DNA of 62,277 nt from Thermus caliditerrae (GTDB lineage Bacteria > Deinococcota > Deinococci > Deinococcales > Thermaceae): contig NZ_JAKEDT010000007.1 of NCBI RefSeq assembly GCF_021462525.1, positions 20,937 through 83,213 on the forward strand, in the 5' to 3' direction. The position numbers were made by a program, and so were the translations under genes. Numbering within the stretch: position 1 is the first letter of the stretch; the number at the start of each line of letters is the position of its first letter. The notes beneath the pieces are model-generated. The model did not search any database and was not told the origin of the DNA. It saw only the letters and a program-made list of their open reading frames with translations. Below, piece after piece: positions 1 through 8,548 of this stretch.

Positions 1-40
1 CTTCCTCAGGACTCAGGTGGATGCGCAGAGGGGCTGGCAT
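1..40 (-). CDS. Partial ORF at the left edge, leaderless start (possible transposase N-terminus)
   Basis: Thirteen codons are visible on the minus strand before the window ends; they read MPAPLRIHLSPEE. A minus-strand TATACT (52-47) lies 6 nt before the ATG with no Shine-Dalgarno sequence, so the start looks leaderless. The 'HLSPEE' style of opening resembles the N-terminus of IS630-type helix-turn-helix transposases, but 13 residues are far too few to be sure. It may equally be an unrelated gene. Confidence 0.35.
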   Translation of the reverse strand, partial: MPAPLRIHLSPEE

Positions 41-64
41 GGGGCAAGTATAATGGAGGGGCAC

Positions 65-973
65 TTAATCCCCTAAATAGCGCTTCTTCCAGGCTCCAAG
101 CCCCCTTTCCGGCAAATAGGCCCCCCGCACGGTGCAGGCCAGGGCGGAGAGGGCGATGGCCCCTCTTAGGGCCTCCTCCAGGTGCTGAAGGGAAAGCTGG
201 GGAAGGCTGGCCTTCCCGTACCCCTTCCCCAGGAGGAGGGCGAGCAGCCCGGCGGTGAAGCTGTCCCCCGCCCCCACGGTGTCCGCCACCGCCACCCTTT
301 CCCCGGGGAGGCGCACCTCCTCCTCCCCGAAGAAGGCCACCGCCCCCTCCGGCCCCAGGGTGAGGACCTTGAGGGGCGGGGGAAGCCGCCGGACCGCCGC
401 CACGGGGCCTTCGGGAAAAAGAAGGCGGGCGTCCTCCAGGGAGAGCTTCAGGAGGTCCACCCGGGCCAGGTAGCCCTCCAGGCGCCGCCGCTCCTCCGGG
501 GAAGGGCGGGCCCGCAGGTTGGGGTCGTAGGAGAGAAGGGCCCCTTCCCCCTCCGCCTCCTGGAGGAGGGCCTCGAGGCCCCCGGCGGTGCGCCCTTCCA
601 GGGCGAAGAGGGAACCGAAGTGGAAGACCCTCGCCCCCTTTAGCCCCCCTGGCGCAGGCCGGTAGGCCGCCTGGAAGGGCCGGTGGAAGCTGTAGAGGGC
701 ATTTCCTCCCCCATCCAGGCGCACCAGGGCCAGGGGCATGGGGCCTGGGTGGCGCTGCAAGAAGGCCTCGAGGCCCCGCCGCCCCATCTCCTCCTCGCTC
801 CAGAGGGATAACCAGTCCTCCCCCACCTCGGAGAAGAAGCGCACGGGGAAGCCCAGACGGCTCAAGGTGGTAGCAGTGTTCAGGGCCGAGCCCCCAAGAA
901 CCCCAGCCAAGTGCAGCGGGACCTCGCTCTCCAGAAAGAGGTCCACCAGGACCTCGCCCGCCAAAGCCAACAT
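65..973 (-). CDS. PfkB/ribokinase-family carbohydrate kinase (fructokinase-like)
   Basis: A 302-residue cytoplasmic sugar kinase that would phosphorylate a sugar with ATP. It opens with a fructokinase-like ALAGEVLVDL strand and has the GGSALNTATTLSRLG substrate/nucleotide segment near residue 28. The C-terminal PfkB signature DTVGAGDSFTAG carries the catalytic Asp at about residue 237. The length fits the family. I start at the ATG at 973 because a minus-strand GATAAT (985-980) lies exactly 6 nt upstream and the fold begins there; longer readings add non-homologous sequence. It is divergent from the aldehyde oxidoreductase gene. The substrate cannot be read from sequence: fructose is most likely by resemblance, and 2-keto-3-deoxygluconate or ribose remain possible. 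Confidence 0.85.
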   Translation of the reverse strand: MLALAGEVLVDLFLESEVPLHLAGVLGGSALNTATTLSRLGFPVRFFSEVGEDWLSLWSEEEMGRRGLEAFLQRHPGPMPLALVRLDGGGNALYSFHRPFQAAYRPAPGGLKGARVFHFGSLFALEGRTAGGLEALLQEAEGEGALLSYDPNLRARPSPEERRRLEGYLARVDLLKLSLEDARLLFPEGPVAAVRRLPPPLKVLTLGPEGAVAFFGEEEVRLPGERVAVADTVGAGDSFTAGLLALLLGKGYGKASLPQLSLQHLEEALRGAIALSALACTVRGAYLPERGLGAWKKRYLGD

Positions 974-1106
974 ACCCCCATTATCCTGGTCATCCCCTTT
1001 ACAATCCGGGGGAGGCTCGGTGGTATAATCCCGCAGTAACCAGGGCAGACTTGTGAGACCTTCCAGGCGACGGGCGCCCGTCTTCCAAGCCCCAAGGAGG
1101 TGGCAG
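974..1106. promoter_or_regulatory. Divergent promoter region, sugar kinase / aldehyde oxidoreductase
   Basis: On the plus strand a perfect TATAAT lies at 1024-1029, implying a leader of about 70 nt before the oxidoreductase ATG at 1107, which has a strong AAGGAGG (1094-1100). On the minus strand GATAAT at 985-980 serves the leaderless kinase. No convincing -35 box is seen for either. Confidence 0.6.
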
Positions 1107-2930
1107 ATGCTCGGTGGATATGCCCATAGGCTTGCCCGTATAGACCTTTCCAGCGGCCGGGTGGAGTACATCGCCCCCGACCCCAAGGACCTGGAGATGT
1201 ACGTGGGGGGCCGGGGCCTCGGGGTGAAGTACGTGTTTGAAAACGGCCCGCAGGTGGACCCCTTGAGCCCGGAAAACCTCCTCTGCATCATGAACGGCCC
1301 CCTCTCCGGCACCCGGGCCAAGATGTCGGGCCGCCTGGCCATCGTCACCAAAAGCCCCCTCACCGGCGGGGTCACCGACAGCCACATGGGGGGCTGGACC
1401 GCGGCCAAGCTGAAGTGGGCGGGGTTCGACGGGCTCCTCATCCAGGGAGCCTCGGACAAACCCGTTTACCTGCTGGTGAAGGATGGGGAGGTCACCCTCC
1501 ACGATGCCTCAGACCTATGGGGCAAGACCACCCATGAAACCCACCGCATCCTGCGGGAACGCCACGGGGAGGATGCCGATGTGATGGCCATCGGCCCCGC
1601 CGGGGAGAACCTGGTGCGCTTCGCCAACTGGATCAACAACGATGAGCGGGCCGCAGGCCGCGGGGGCACCGGGGCGGTGGCAGGAAGCAAGCGGCTCAAG
1701 GCCATCGTGGTGGTGGGGAAGCAGGACCAGATGCCCCAGCCCAAGGACCCGGAGGCGTGGCGGGAGGCGGACCGCCTGGCCTCGGCCACCATCAACGACC
1801 CCAAGAACGTGACCGCCCCCAAGAAGGGTGGGCTTTCCCTCTACGGCACCAACGTGCTCATGAACATCACCAACGTCATGGGGGCCTTGCCCACCTTCAA
1901 CGGCCAGCACACCTGCATTGAGGGGGTGCAGACCATCTCCGGGGAGTACATCCGCGAGCACCGCCTCATCAAGGACAACACCTGCCACGCCTGCCCCGTG
2001 GCCTGCAAGAAGATGGTGGAGGTCCACATCAACGGCAAGGCCATCCGCTTCGAATCCTACGAGTACGAATCCGCCTGGGCCTTGGGGGCCCACTCCGGCC
2101 ACACGGACACCGACTGGACCGGGTACGCCATCTACCTCTGCAACGCCTACGGCATGGACACCATCGAGACGGGCAACGCCATCGCCGTCCTCATGGAGGC
2201 CACGGAAAAGGGCTACTACCAGGGCCCCGACGGGATCCGCTTCGGGGACAAGGAAGGGGAGGCCCGCCTCATCGAGGCCATCGCCTATCGCAAGGGGGTG
2301 GGGGATGGCCTGGCGGAGGGCCCGGCCCGCTGGGCCAAATCCATCGGCCACCCCGAGCTTTCCCTCGAGGTCAAGGGCCAGTCCATCCCCGCCTACGACC
2401 CAAGGGGCCTCAAGGGCATGGGCATCGCCTACGCCACCTCCAACCGCGGGGCCTGCCACCTCCGGGCCTACACCCCCGCCTCGGAGATCCTGGGCGTTCC
2501 CTACAAGACCGACCCCTTGGCCTGGGAGGGGAAGGGCAAGCTCACCAAGCTCCTCCAGGACCTCTCCGCCTTCACCGACTCCCTGGACCTCTGCAAGTTC
2601 AGCCAGTTCGCCGAGGGCCCCGAGGAGTACGCCAAGCAGCTTGCCGCCTACTGGGGCCGGCCCGTGACCCCGGAGGAGATCCTCCGCATCGGGGAGCGCA
2701 TCTACAACCTGGAGCGCTACTACAACAACCTGGCAGGATGGGCAGAGGGCTCCGACTACCTGCCCGAGCGCTTCCTCAAGGAACCCTCCGACTGCGCAGG
2801 CTCCAAGGGCCAGCTCACCGAGCTGGACCTGATGCTGGAAGAGTACTACCGGGAGCGGGGCTGGGAGCGGGGCGTGGTGCCTCCCGCCAAGCTTCAGGAA
2901 CTCGGCATCCTCTCCCAAGCCGCCGACTAA
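1107..2930 (+). CDS. aor: Tungsten-dependent aldehyde:ferredoxin oxidoreductase (AOR family)
   Basis: A 607-residue member of the AOR family, enzymes that oxidise aldehydes (or reduce acids) with ferredoxin using a tungstopterin cofactor and one [4Fe-4S] cluster. The four expected cluster cysteines are visible: C293-xx-C296-xxx-C300 in NTCHACPVACKK and C496 in SLDLCKF. Pterin-binding segments include GGRGLGVKY near the start, MSGRLAIVTKSPLTG near residue 73, NNDERAAGRGGTGAV near residue 177 and DPRGLKGMGIAYATSNRGACH near residue 431. The length is that of a full AOR. The ATG at 1107 follows AAGGAGG with ideal spacing; an in-frame start upstream adds unrelated residues. A MoaD-like gene and a tungstate-type ABC transporter follow, which supports W rather than Mo. 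The physiological aldehyde is unknown. Confidence 0.92.
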   Translation: MLGGYAHRLARIDLSSGRVEYIAPDPKDLEMYVGGRGLGVKYVFENGPQVDPLSPENLLCIMNGPLSGTRAKMSGRLAIVTKSPLTGGVTDSHMGGWTAAKLKWAGFDGLLIQGASDKPVYLLVKDGEVTLHDASDLWGKTTHETHRILRERHGEDADVMAIGPAGENLVRFANWINNDERAAGRGGTGAVAGSKRLKAIVVVGKQDQMPQPKDPEAWREADRLASATINDPKNVTAPKKGGLSLYGTNVLMNITNVMGALPTFNGQHTCIEGVQTISGEYIREHRLIKDNTCHACPVACKKMVEVHINGKAIRFESYEYESAWALGAHSGHTDTDWTGYAIYLCNAYGMDTIETGNAIAVLMEATEKGYYQGPDGIRFGDKEGEARLIEAIAYRKGVGDGLAEGPARWAKSIGHPELSLEVKGQSIPAYDPRGLKGMGIAYATSNRGACHLRAYTPASEILGVPYKTDPLAWEGKGKLTKLLQDLSAFTDSLDLCKFSQFAEGPEEYAKQLAAYWGRPVTPEEILRIGERIYNLERYYNNLAGWAEGSDYLPERFLKEPSDCAGSKGQLTELDLMLEEYYRERGWERGVVPPAKLQELGILSQAAD

Positions 2931-2945
2931 GCCCTTTGGGCAAGG

Positions 2946-2970
2946 CCCGGCCCCCAAGGGGCCGGGTTTT
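2946..2970 (+). terminator. Intrinsic terminator after the AOR gene
   Basis: A perfect 9-bp stem, CCCGGCCCC (2946-2954) and GGGGCCGGG (2958-2966), closes a 3-nt loop and is followed directly by TTTT. It lies 15 bp after the AOR stop codon. Confidence 0.85.
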
Positions 2971-2986
2971 CCCTTAGACTCCCCTT

Positions 2987-3496
2987 ATGCCCAAGGTCAA
3001 CCTCTACGCCACCTTCCGCGACCTCACGGGAACGAGCCAGCTCCAGGTGGAGGGCCAGACGGTGGGGGAGGTGCTGGAAAACCTCATCCGCCTCTACCCC
3101 CGGATGCGGGAGGAACTCTTTGAGGGAGAAGCGTTGGCCGAGCGGGTTTCCGTCTTCCTGGAGGGGCGGGACGTGCGCTACCTAAACGGGCTTGCCACCC
3201 CCCTGGCGGAGGAAGCCACCTTGGACCTCTTCCCCCCGGTGGCGGGCGGAACCTTCGCCCAGCGCTTCGGAGCTTTGCCCGCCTGGCTCTTGGAAAGGTA
3301 CCTCAGCGAATGGGGCGGGAGAAAGCTAGAGGAGGGAGTCTACGCCCTCCCCGGAGCCCGGGTGCACTTCGCCGAGGCCGAGCCCCTCAGGGTGGGAAGC
3401 CTCGTCGTCCCCCAGCTTCTCGTGCAGGTGGAAGGAGAAAAGGCCCAGGCCTGGTGGGCGCGCATCCTCCTGGCCGCCAGCCGGGGTGGAGGGTAA
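2987..3496 (+). CDS. MoaD/ThiS-like ubiquitin-fold protein with C-terminal extension (DUF1952-like)
   Basis: A 169-residue protein. Residues 1-88 form a MoaD/ThiS-like beta-grasp domain ending in PPVAGG (Gly87-Gly88), the motif that carries sulfur in molybdopterin synthase small subunits. Instead of ending there, the chain continues for about 80 residues (90-169), resembling the extra domain of Thermus MoaD-like proteins. It probably supplies sulfur for the pterin cofactor of the neighbouring AOR. The internal di-glycine would have to be exposed by cleavage to form a thiocarboxylate. The start is the ATG at 2987: TAGACT (2975-2980) ends 6 nt upstream and there is no Shine-Dalgarno sequence, so after the preceding terminator the gene has its own leaderless promoter. 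Confidence 0.8.
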   Translation: MPKVNLYATFRDLTGTSQLQVEGQTVGEVLENLIRLYPRMREELFEGEALAERVSVFLEGRDVRYLNGLATPLAEEATLDLFPPVAGGTFAQRFGALPAWLLERYLSEWGGRKLEEGVYALPGARVHFAEAEPLRVGSLVVPQLLVQVEGEKAQAWWARILLAASRGGG

Positions 3497-3500
3497 GCCT

Positions 3501-4178
3501 CTAAAGCAGACGCCCCTCCAAGAAGGCCTGGCTTCGCGGGTCCTGAGGCCTCTGGAAGAAGAGGGAAGCGGGGGCCTCCTCCACCACCTGGCCCAGGAAG
3601 AGGAAGACCACCCGGTGGGCAAGCCTCCTGGCCTGGAAGAGGTCGTGGGTGGCCAGGACCACCCCCTTCCCCTCCCCAGCGGCCTCCCGGAGCAGGGCCT
3701 CCACCTGGGCGGCGTTGGCCGGGTCCAGGCTGGCGGTGGGCTCGTCCAAAAGGAGCACCCCCGGCTCCACCAAGAGGGTGCGGGCCAGGGCCAGGCGCAC
3801 CGCCTCCCCGCCGGAGAGGAGGTGGGCGGGCTGGCGGGCCTTCGCCCCCAGGCCCACCCGCTCCAGCATGGCGGAAGCCCTGGCCCAAGCCTCCCCCCTG
3901 GGCACCCCCCGGAGGCGGAGGCCGAAGGCGGCGTTTTCCAACACGCTCCGCCGGAGGAGGGGCGGGGCCTGGGGCAGGTAGGCGCGGAAGCCCCCCTCCA
4001 CCCGGCCCTCTTCGGGCAGGAGAAGCCCAGAAAGGAGGCGGAGAAGCGTGGTCTTGCCGCTCCCCGAGGGCCCCAGCACCGCCAGGATCTCCCCAGGGTA
4101 CACCTCGAGGCGGGGAACCTCGAGGCGAAAATCCCCGTAGCGGTGGACCAACCCCTGGGCCTTCAAAACCGGGCTCAT
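3501..4178 (-). CDS. tupC: ABC transporter ATP-binding protein, tungstate-type (TupC-like)
   Basis: A 225-residue ABC ATPase energising import through the adjacent permease. Walker A is GPSGSGKTT (36-44), the Q-loop glutamine is Q70, the signature is LSGGE (121-125), Walker B is VLLLDEP (141-147) and the switch histidine is H178. It lacks the C-terminal regulatory domain found in some molybdate ATPases. The ATG at 4178 overlaps the permease stop codon by 4 bp, giving translational coupling. Tungstate specificity is inferred from the partner binding protein and the AOR gene nearby. It is the last gene of the three-gene minus-strand operon and ends head to head with the MoaD-like gene. Confidence 0.85.
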   Translation of the reverse strand: MSPVLKAQGLVHRYGDFRLEVPRLEVYPGEILAVLGPSGSGKTTLLRLLSGLLLPEEGRVEGGFRAYLPQAPPLLRRSVLENAAFGLRLRGVPRGEAWARASAMLERVGLGAKARQPAHLLSGGEAVRLALARTLLVEPGVLLLDEPTASLDPANAAQVEALLREAAGEGKGVVLATHDLFQARRLAHRVVFLFLGQVVEEAPASLFFQRPQDPRSQAFLEGRLL

Positions 4179-4810
4179 TCCCGCTCCAGGATGATCAGCA
4201 GGGCGGTGACCAAGAGGGCCACCCCCAGGAGAATAAACCCTAGGGCCAAGGCGCTTTCCAGCTCCCCCTTTCGGGTTTCCACCACGATGGCCGTGGTGAG
4301 GACCCGGGTGTGGTGGCGGATATCCCCGCCCACCAGGGTGGCCGCCCCCACCTCGCTGATGGCCCCCCCGAACCCCGCGGCCAGGGCAGCGGCCAGGGTG
4401 CGGCGGCTTTCCCAGAAGAGGGTGGGCAGCACCTGCCCCTCCCTGCCCCCCAGGCTCCGCACCAGAAGCCGCACCTCCTCCACCCGCCCCCGGGCGCCGG
4501 AAAGGACGAAGGCGGCGATGAGGGGAAAGGCCAAGACGGCCTCCGCCAGGACCATGGCGTAGGGGGTGTAGAGAAGGCCCAAGGAGCCCAGGGGTCCAGA
4601 GCGGGAAAGGAGGAGGTAGAAGAAAAGCCCCACCACCACCGAGGGCAGGGCCAGCCCTGCGTAGAGGAGCGCCCGCCCGAAAAAGCCCCCGCCCCCCTTC
4701 AAGGCCAGCCAAAGCCCCAAGGGCACCGCGGGCAAGGCCGCCAGCAGGGTGGCGAGCCCCGCCACCCAGAGGCTCCGCAGGGCGATTTCCCAAAGCTCAG
4801 CGGCCTCCAC
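4175..4810 (-). CDS. tupB: ABC transporter permease, tungstate-type (TupB-like)
   Basis: A 211-residue inner-membrane permease with about five hydrophobic segments. The cytoplasmic coupling loop, around SEVGAATLVGGDIRHHTRVLTTAI, is the typical TupB/WtpB version of the EAA loop. It would form the channel with the ATPase and receive the oxyanion from the binding protein. Its start lies 14 bp inside the 3' end of the binding-protein gene and its stop overlaps the ATPase start by 4 bp, so the three genes are one operon. Separating tungstate from molybdate or sulfate transport rests on context and on the TupA partner. Confidence 0.85.
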   Translation of the reverse strand: MEAAELWEIALRSLWVAGLATLLAALPAVPLGLWLALKGGGGFFGRALLYAGLALPSVVVGLFFYLLLSRSGPLGSLGLLYTPYAMVLAEAVLAFPLIAAFVLSGARGRVEEVRLLVRSLGGREGQVLPTLFWESRRTLAAALAAGFGGAISEVGAATLVGGDIRHHTRVLTTAIVVETRKGELESALALGFILLGVALLVTALLIILERE

Positions 4811-5606
4811 TTCCAGGGATGATACACCGCCCCCTCAGGGGCTGGAACAAGGCCTGCCCTTCCACCTTCAAGCCCGCCACCAGGCGGGCGGCCTCCTCCG
4901 TGGCCAGGAAGCGGCGCAGGGCCGCCGCCTCCTTGGCCTTGGGCCCCCCGGGCACCAGGTAGTAAGTGTAGGGGTTCAGGAGCAAGGGGTCTTCCCCAGC
5001 GTAAAGGGCCACCAGGCCCCGCTTCCGGCCCACGGTGAGGTGGGTGGCCAGGTCGGAGAGGGTGTAGGCCCCCTTCTCCGCCGCCAGGACCAGGGTCTGG
5101 CCCATGCCCGCCCCGGACTCCAGGTACCAGCCTCCTCGGGGGGTTAGGCCCGCTGCCCGCCAAAGGGCCAGCTCCTTCAGATGGGTGCCCGAGCGATCCC
5201 CGCGGGAGACGAAGGGCGCCTGGGCCCGGGCGATACGCCGCAGGGCCTCCAGGATACCCCCTACCCCCCGGACCCGGGCGGGATCCCCCTTGGGCCCCAC
5301 CAGGAGGAAACGGTTCTGGGCCAGGCAGAAGGGCTCGGCCAAGACCCCCCGCCTTAGGGCCTCCCCTTCCAGCTCCGGGGCGTGGACCAAAACCGCGTCC
5401 ACGTCCTTGCGCTCCGCCAAGCGCAGGGCCTGGCCCGTGCCCACGGCCAGGACCTCCACCCGCACCCCCGTGGCCCTTTCAAAAGCAGGCAAAACTCGGT
5501 CCAGAAGCCCCGAATCGTAGACGCTGGTGGTGGTGGCCAGCCTGAGCCCCAAAGCTTGGCCCGAAAGGCAAGCCGCCAGGAGGAAGATCGCCCGCATGGA
5601 GCCCAT
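4797..5606 (-). CDS. tupA: Periplasmic tungstate-binding protein (TupA-like)
   Basis: A 269-residue exported solute-binding protein. A signal peptide covers roughly residues 1-20. The mature part opens with LATTTSVYDSGLLDRVLPAFE, the TTTSxxDSGLL motif of TupA oxyanion binders, and later has SRGDRSGTHLKE, the second anion-contacting loop. It would capture tungstate for TupBC and so feed the tungsten-dependent oxidoreductase. A minus-strand TAAACT (5618-5613) lies 6 nt before the ATG at 5606 and there is no Shine-Dalgarno sequence, favouring leaderless translation from the first rather than the second ATG. It is divergent from the DUF309 gene across only 22 bp. Confidence 0.88.
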   Translation of the reverse strand: MGSMRAIFLLAACLSGQALGLRLATTTSVYDSGLLDRVLPAFERATGVRVEVLAVGTGQALRLAERKDVDAVLVHAPELEGEALRRGVLAEPFCLAQNRFLLVGPKGDPARVRGVGGILEALRRIARAQAPFVSRGDRSGTHLKELALWRAAGLTPRGGWYLESGAGMGQTLVLAAEKGAYTLSDLATHLTVGRKRGLVALYAGEDPLLLNPYTYYLVPGGPKAKEAAALRRFLATEEAARLVAGLKVEGQALFQPLRGRCIIPGSGGR

Positions 5607-5628
5607 AGCGGGAGTTTAGCCTGAAGGG
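5607..5628. promoter_or_regulatory. 22-bp divergent promoter with overlapping -10 boxes (tupA / DUF309)
   Basis: The minus-strand -10 TAAACT occupies 5618-5613 and the plus-strand -10-like TAGCCT occupies 5617-5622, sharing two base pairs. Each lies 6 nt from its start codon, so both messages would be leaderless. The plus-strand box is weak, matching 3 of 6 consensus positions. Confidence 0.5.
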
Positions 5629-5910
5629 GTGGAGGCCTTGAGGGAGGCCTGGCGCCTTTTCCAGGAGGGCGAATACTTTGAGGCCCACGAGGTCCTCGAG
5701 GAGGCCTGGCGGCAAGCGGAAGGGGAGGAGCGCCGCTTCCTCCAAGGGCTCATCCTCCTGGCGGCGGCCTTGCACCAGGCCAAGAGCGGGCGCAAGGGTC
5801 TGCGGAACCTAAGGAAGGCGGAAGGGAAGCTCCTGGGCCTCCCCTCCCCTTATCTGGGCTTAGACTGGCAGCCCCTCCTTGAAGAGGCCCGGCGTAGACT
5901 TGGAGCGTGA
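5629..5910 (+). CDS. DUF309-family small protein
   Basis: A 93-residue, largely helical cytoplasmic protein. It has the family hallmark FEAHEVLEEAW near residue 18, in which the conserved Glu and His could bind a metal. The biochemical role of DUF309 proteins is not established. The start is the GTG at 5629, which suits leaderless reading and avoids running into the divergent tupA. Its TGA overlaps the GTG start of the asparaginase gene by 4 bp, so the two are translationally coupled. Confidence 0.75.
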   Translation: MEALREAWRLFQEGEYFEAHEVLEEAWRQAEGEERRFLQGLILLAAALHQAKSGRKGLRNLRKAEGKLLGLPSPYLGLDWQPLLEEARRRLGA

Positions 5911-6887
5911 ACGCTTGGGTCTACGCTTACCGCGGCGAGCAGGTGGAGAACCGGCACCGCATTTCCCTGGCCATCCATGGGCCGGGGGGTCTGCTGGCCT
6001 ATGCGGGAAACCCGGGGTTATGGGCTTATATGCGCTCCTCGGCCAAGCCCTTCCAGGCCCTGGCCCTCTTCCTCACGGGGGCGGTGGAGCGGTTTGGCCT
6101 CACCGAAGAAGAAGTAGCCCTGGCCACCGCCAGCCACGACGGCACCCCGGAGCACGTGGCCGTGGCCGCCCGCTTCCTGGAGAAGCTGGGCCTGGGCCCC
6201 GAGCACCTGGTCTGCGGGGTCCACCCCCCCTTCTCCCGGGAGGCCCGGCGGGCCCTAGAGGAGGCTGGTCTAAGCCCCACCCCCCTCCACCACAACTGCT
6301 CGGGGAAGCACGCCGCCATGCTGGCCGCCGCCCTGGCCCTGGGGGCCCCGGTGGCGGGGTACGAAAGCCCGGACCACCCGGTGCAGCGCCTAAACCGCAA
6401 AACCCTGGCCGACCTTTCCGGGAAGGAGCCCGCCCACGCCACCGACGGCTGCAGCGTGCCCACCTTCGCCCTACCCCTGGCCCGGGCCGCCCGGGCCTTC
6501 TACCTCCTGGCCCACCCGGAGGAGGCCCTCGAGGCCTACCGGGAGCCCCTCCTCCGGGTGCAAAAGGCCATGCGCCGCCATGCCAAGCTGGTGGCGGGGC
6601 CGGGGAGCATCGACACCCTCCTCATGGAACGGCTTCCCCTGGTGGCCAAGAGGGGAGCGGACGGGTACTACGGCCTGGCCCTCCTGGAGGGCCCTAAAGG
6701 GCCCCTAGGGGTGGCCCTAAAGGTGGAGGACGGCGCCTCCCAGGCCCGAGAGGTGGCGGTGGTGGCCCTCTTGCGCCTTTTGGGCCTGGATCCCGGCCCC
6801 ACCCCCTGGGACCGGCCGGAGGTGCGGAACCACCGGGGGCTTCTGGTGGGCCACCTCGAGGCCCAGCTGGACCTCACCTGGGTGTAG
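5907..6887 (+). CDS. L-asparaginase II family (rhizobial-type, zinc-binding)
   Basis: A 326-residue enzyme of the Asparaginase_II family, unrelated to the classical bacterial type I/II fold, expected to hydrolyse L-asparagine to aspartate and ammonia. Against the Rhizobium etli enzyme as I recall it, the key residues appear conserved: S44-xx-K47 in RSSAKP, S76 in ASHDGTPEH, and the zinc ligands C131 and K134 in NCSGKHA, with C182 in DGCSVPTF as the probable third ligand. The start is GTG at 5907, overlapping the DUF309 stop codon. The length is typical. It has no signal peptide, so it is cytoplasmic. Zinc dependence and substrate are inferred from family knowledge. Confidence 0.85.
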   Translation: MNAWVYAYRGEQVENRHRISLAIHGPGGLLAYAGNPGLWAYMRSSAKPFQALALFLTGAVERFGLTEEEVALATASHDGTPEHVAVAARFLEKLGLGPEHLVCGVHPPFSREARRALEEAGLSPTPLHHNCSGKHAAMLAAALALGAPVAGYESPDHPVQRLNRKTLADLSGKEPAHATDGCSVPTFALPLARAARAFYLLAHPEEALEAYREPLLRVQKAMRRHAKLVAGPGSIDTLLMERLPLVAKRGADGYYGLALLEGPKGPLGVALKVEDGASQAREVAVVALLRLLGLDPGPTPWDRPEVRNHRGLLVGHLEAQLDLTWV

Positions 6888-7142
6888 AGGCCAAAGGACC
6901 CCTTCGGCGCTTTCCCTCTACGCCTTTACCATCCACCCCGCCACCCCCACTGGTCGGAAGAGGACGCCCCACGGGCCGGGAGGGCGATAAGACCCCCTGG
7001 CCCCGTATCACCCCAGGGCGCGGGGGAAGGCAGAAGCGCCCTAGACTAGGTTGTCCCCAGAAACCCTTTCCCCCGGGACACCCTTGGCATCGTTCCCTTT
7101 CCCGCTAAAGGGTCGCGGTGGACCGAAGGCAGCCTCCTTGCG
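6888..7142. other. Non-coding gap between asparaginase and sugar ABC transporter genes
   Basis: No convincing gene is visible. The stretch holds short inverted repeats (CCTAG-A-CTAGG at 7040-7050; a GTCCC/GGGAC pair around 7053-7078) and a TAGACT at 7042-7047 without a good -35 box. No RNA family is recognised. The promoter of the next operon follows immediately. Confidence 0.5.
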
Positions 7143-7171
7143 TTGACATCCCGGGGAGGGGAACATATAAT
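7143..7171 (+). promoter_or_regulatory. Consensus promoter of the sugar ABC transporter operon
   Basis: A perfect -35 TTGACA (7143-7148), a 17-bp spacer and a perfect -10 TATAAT (7166-7171) lie 33 bp before the binding-protein ATG. Such a strong promoter normally needs a repressor, and a candidate operator overlaps the predicted start point. Confidence 0.9.
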
Positions 7172-7177
7172 TCCTTT

Positions 7178-7191
7178 TGGAAAAGCTTCCA
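7178..7191. promoter_or_regulatory. Candidate LacI-family operator at the transcription start
   Basis: TGGAAAAGCTTCCA is an interrupted palindrome (TGGAA-N4-TTCCA). It matches the LacI-family consensus TGnAAnCGnTTnCA at nine of ten fixed positions. It begins 7 bp after the -10 box, the classic place to block initiation. No LacI-type gene is in this window. Confidence 0.6.
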
Positions 7192-7203
7192 TAGGGGGAC
7201 GAT

Positions 7204-8493
<1,290 letters not shown>

Positions 8494-8505
8494 GCCCTTG
8501 ATCTC

Positions 8506-8529
8506 CCGGGGGGCCTTTAGGCCCCCCGG
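8506..8529 (+). terminator. Hairpin between binding protein and permease genes (attenuator / mRNA stabiliser)
   Basis: A perfect 10-bp stem, CCGGGGGGCC (8506-8515) and GGCCCCCCGG (8520-8529), closes a TTTA loop. No T-tract follows, so it is more likely a 3'-end stabiliser or partial terminator than a full stop. Confidence 0.65.
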
Positions 8530-8548
8530 CGGGCTATCCTCAAGCATC

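Noticed and set aside
49-54. TATAAT on the plus strand near the left edge
   Set aside because: Nothing starts downstream on that strand; the same bases give TATACT on the minus strand at the right distance from an ATG.
1515-2957. A 480-codon open frame on the minus strand opposite the AOR gene
   Set aside because: It is Gly/Val/Leu-rich antisense of a clear enzyme gene, typical of GC-rich shadow frames, with no recognisable motif.
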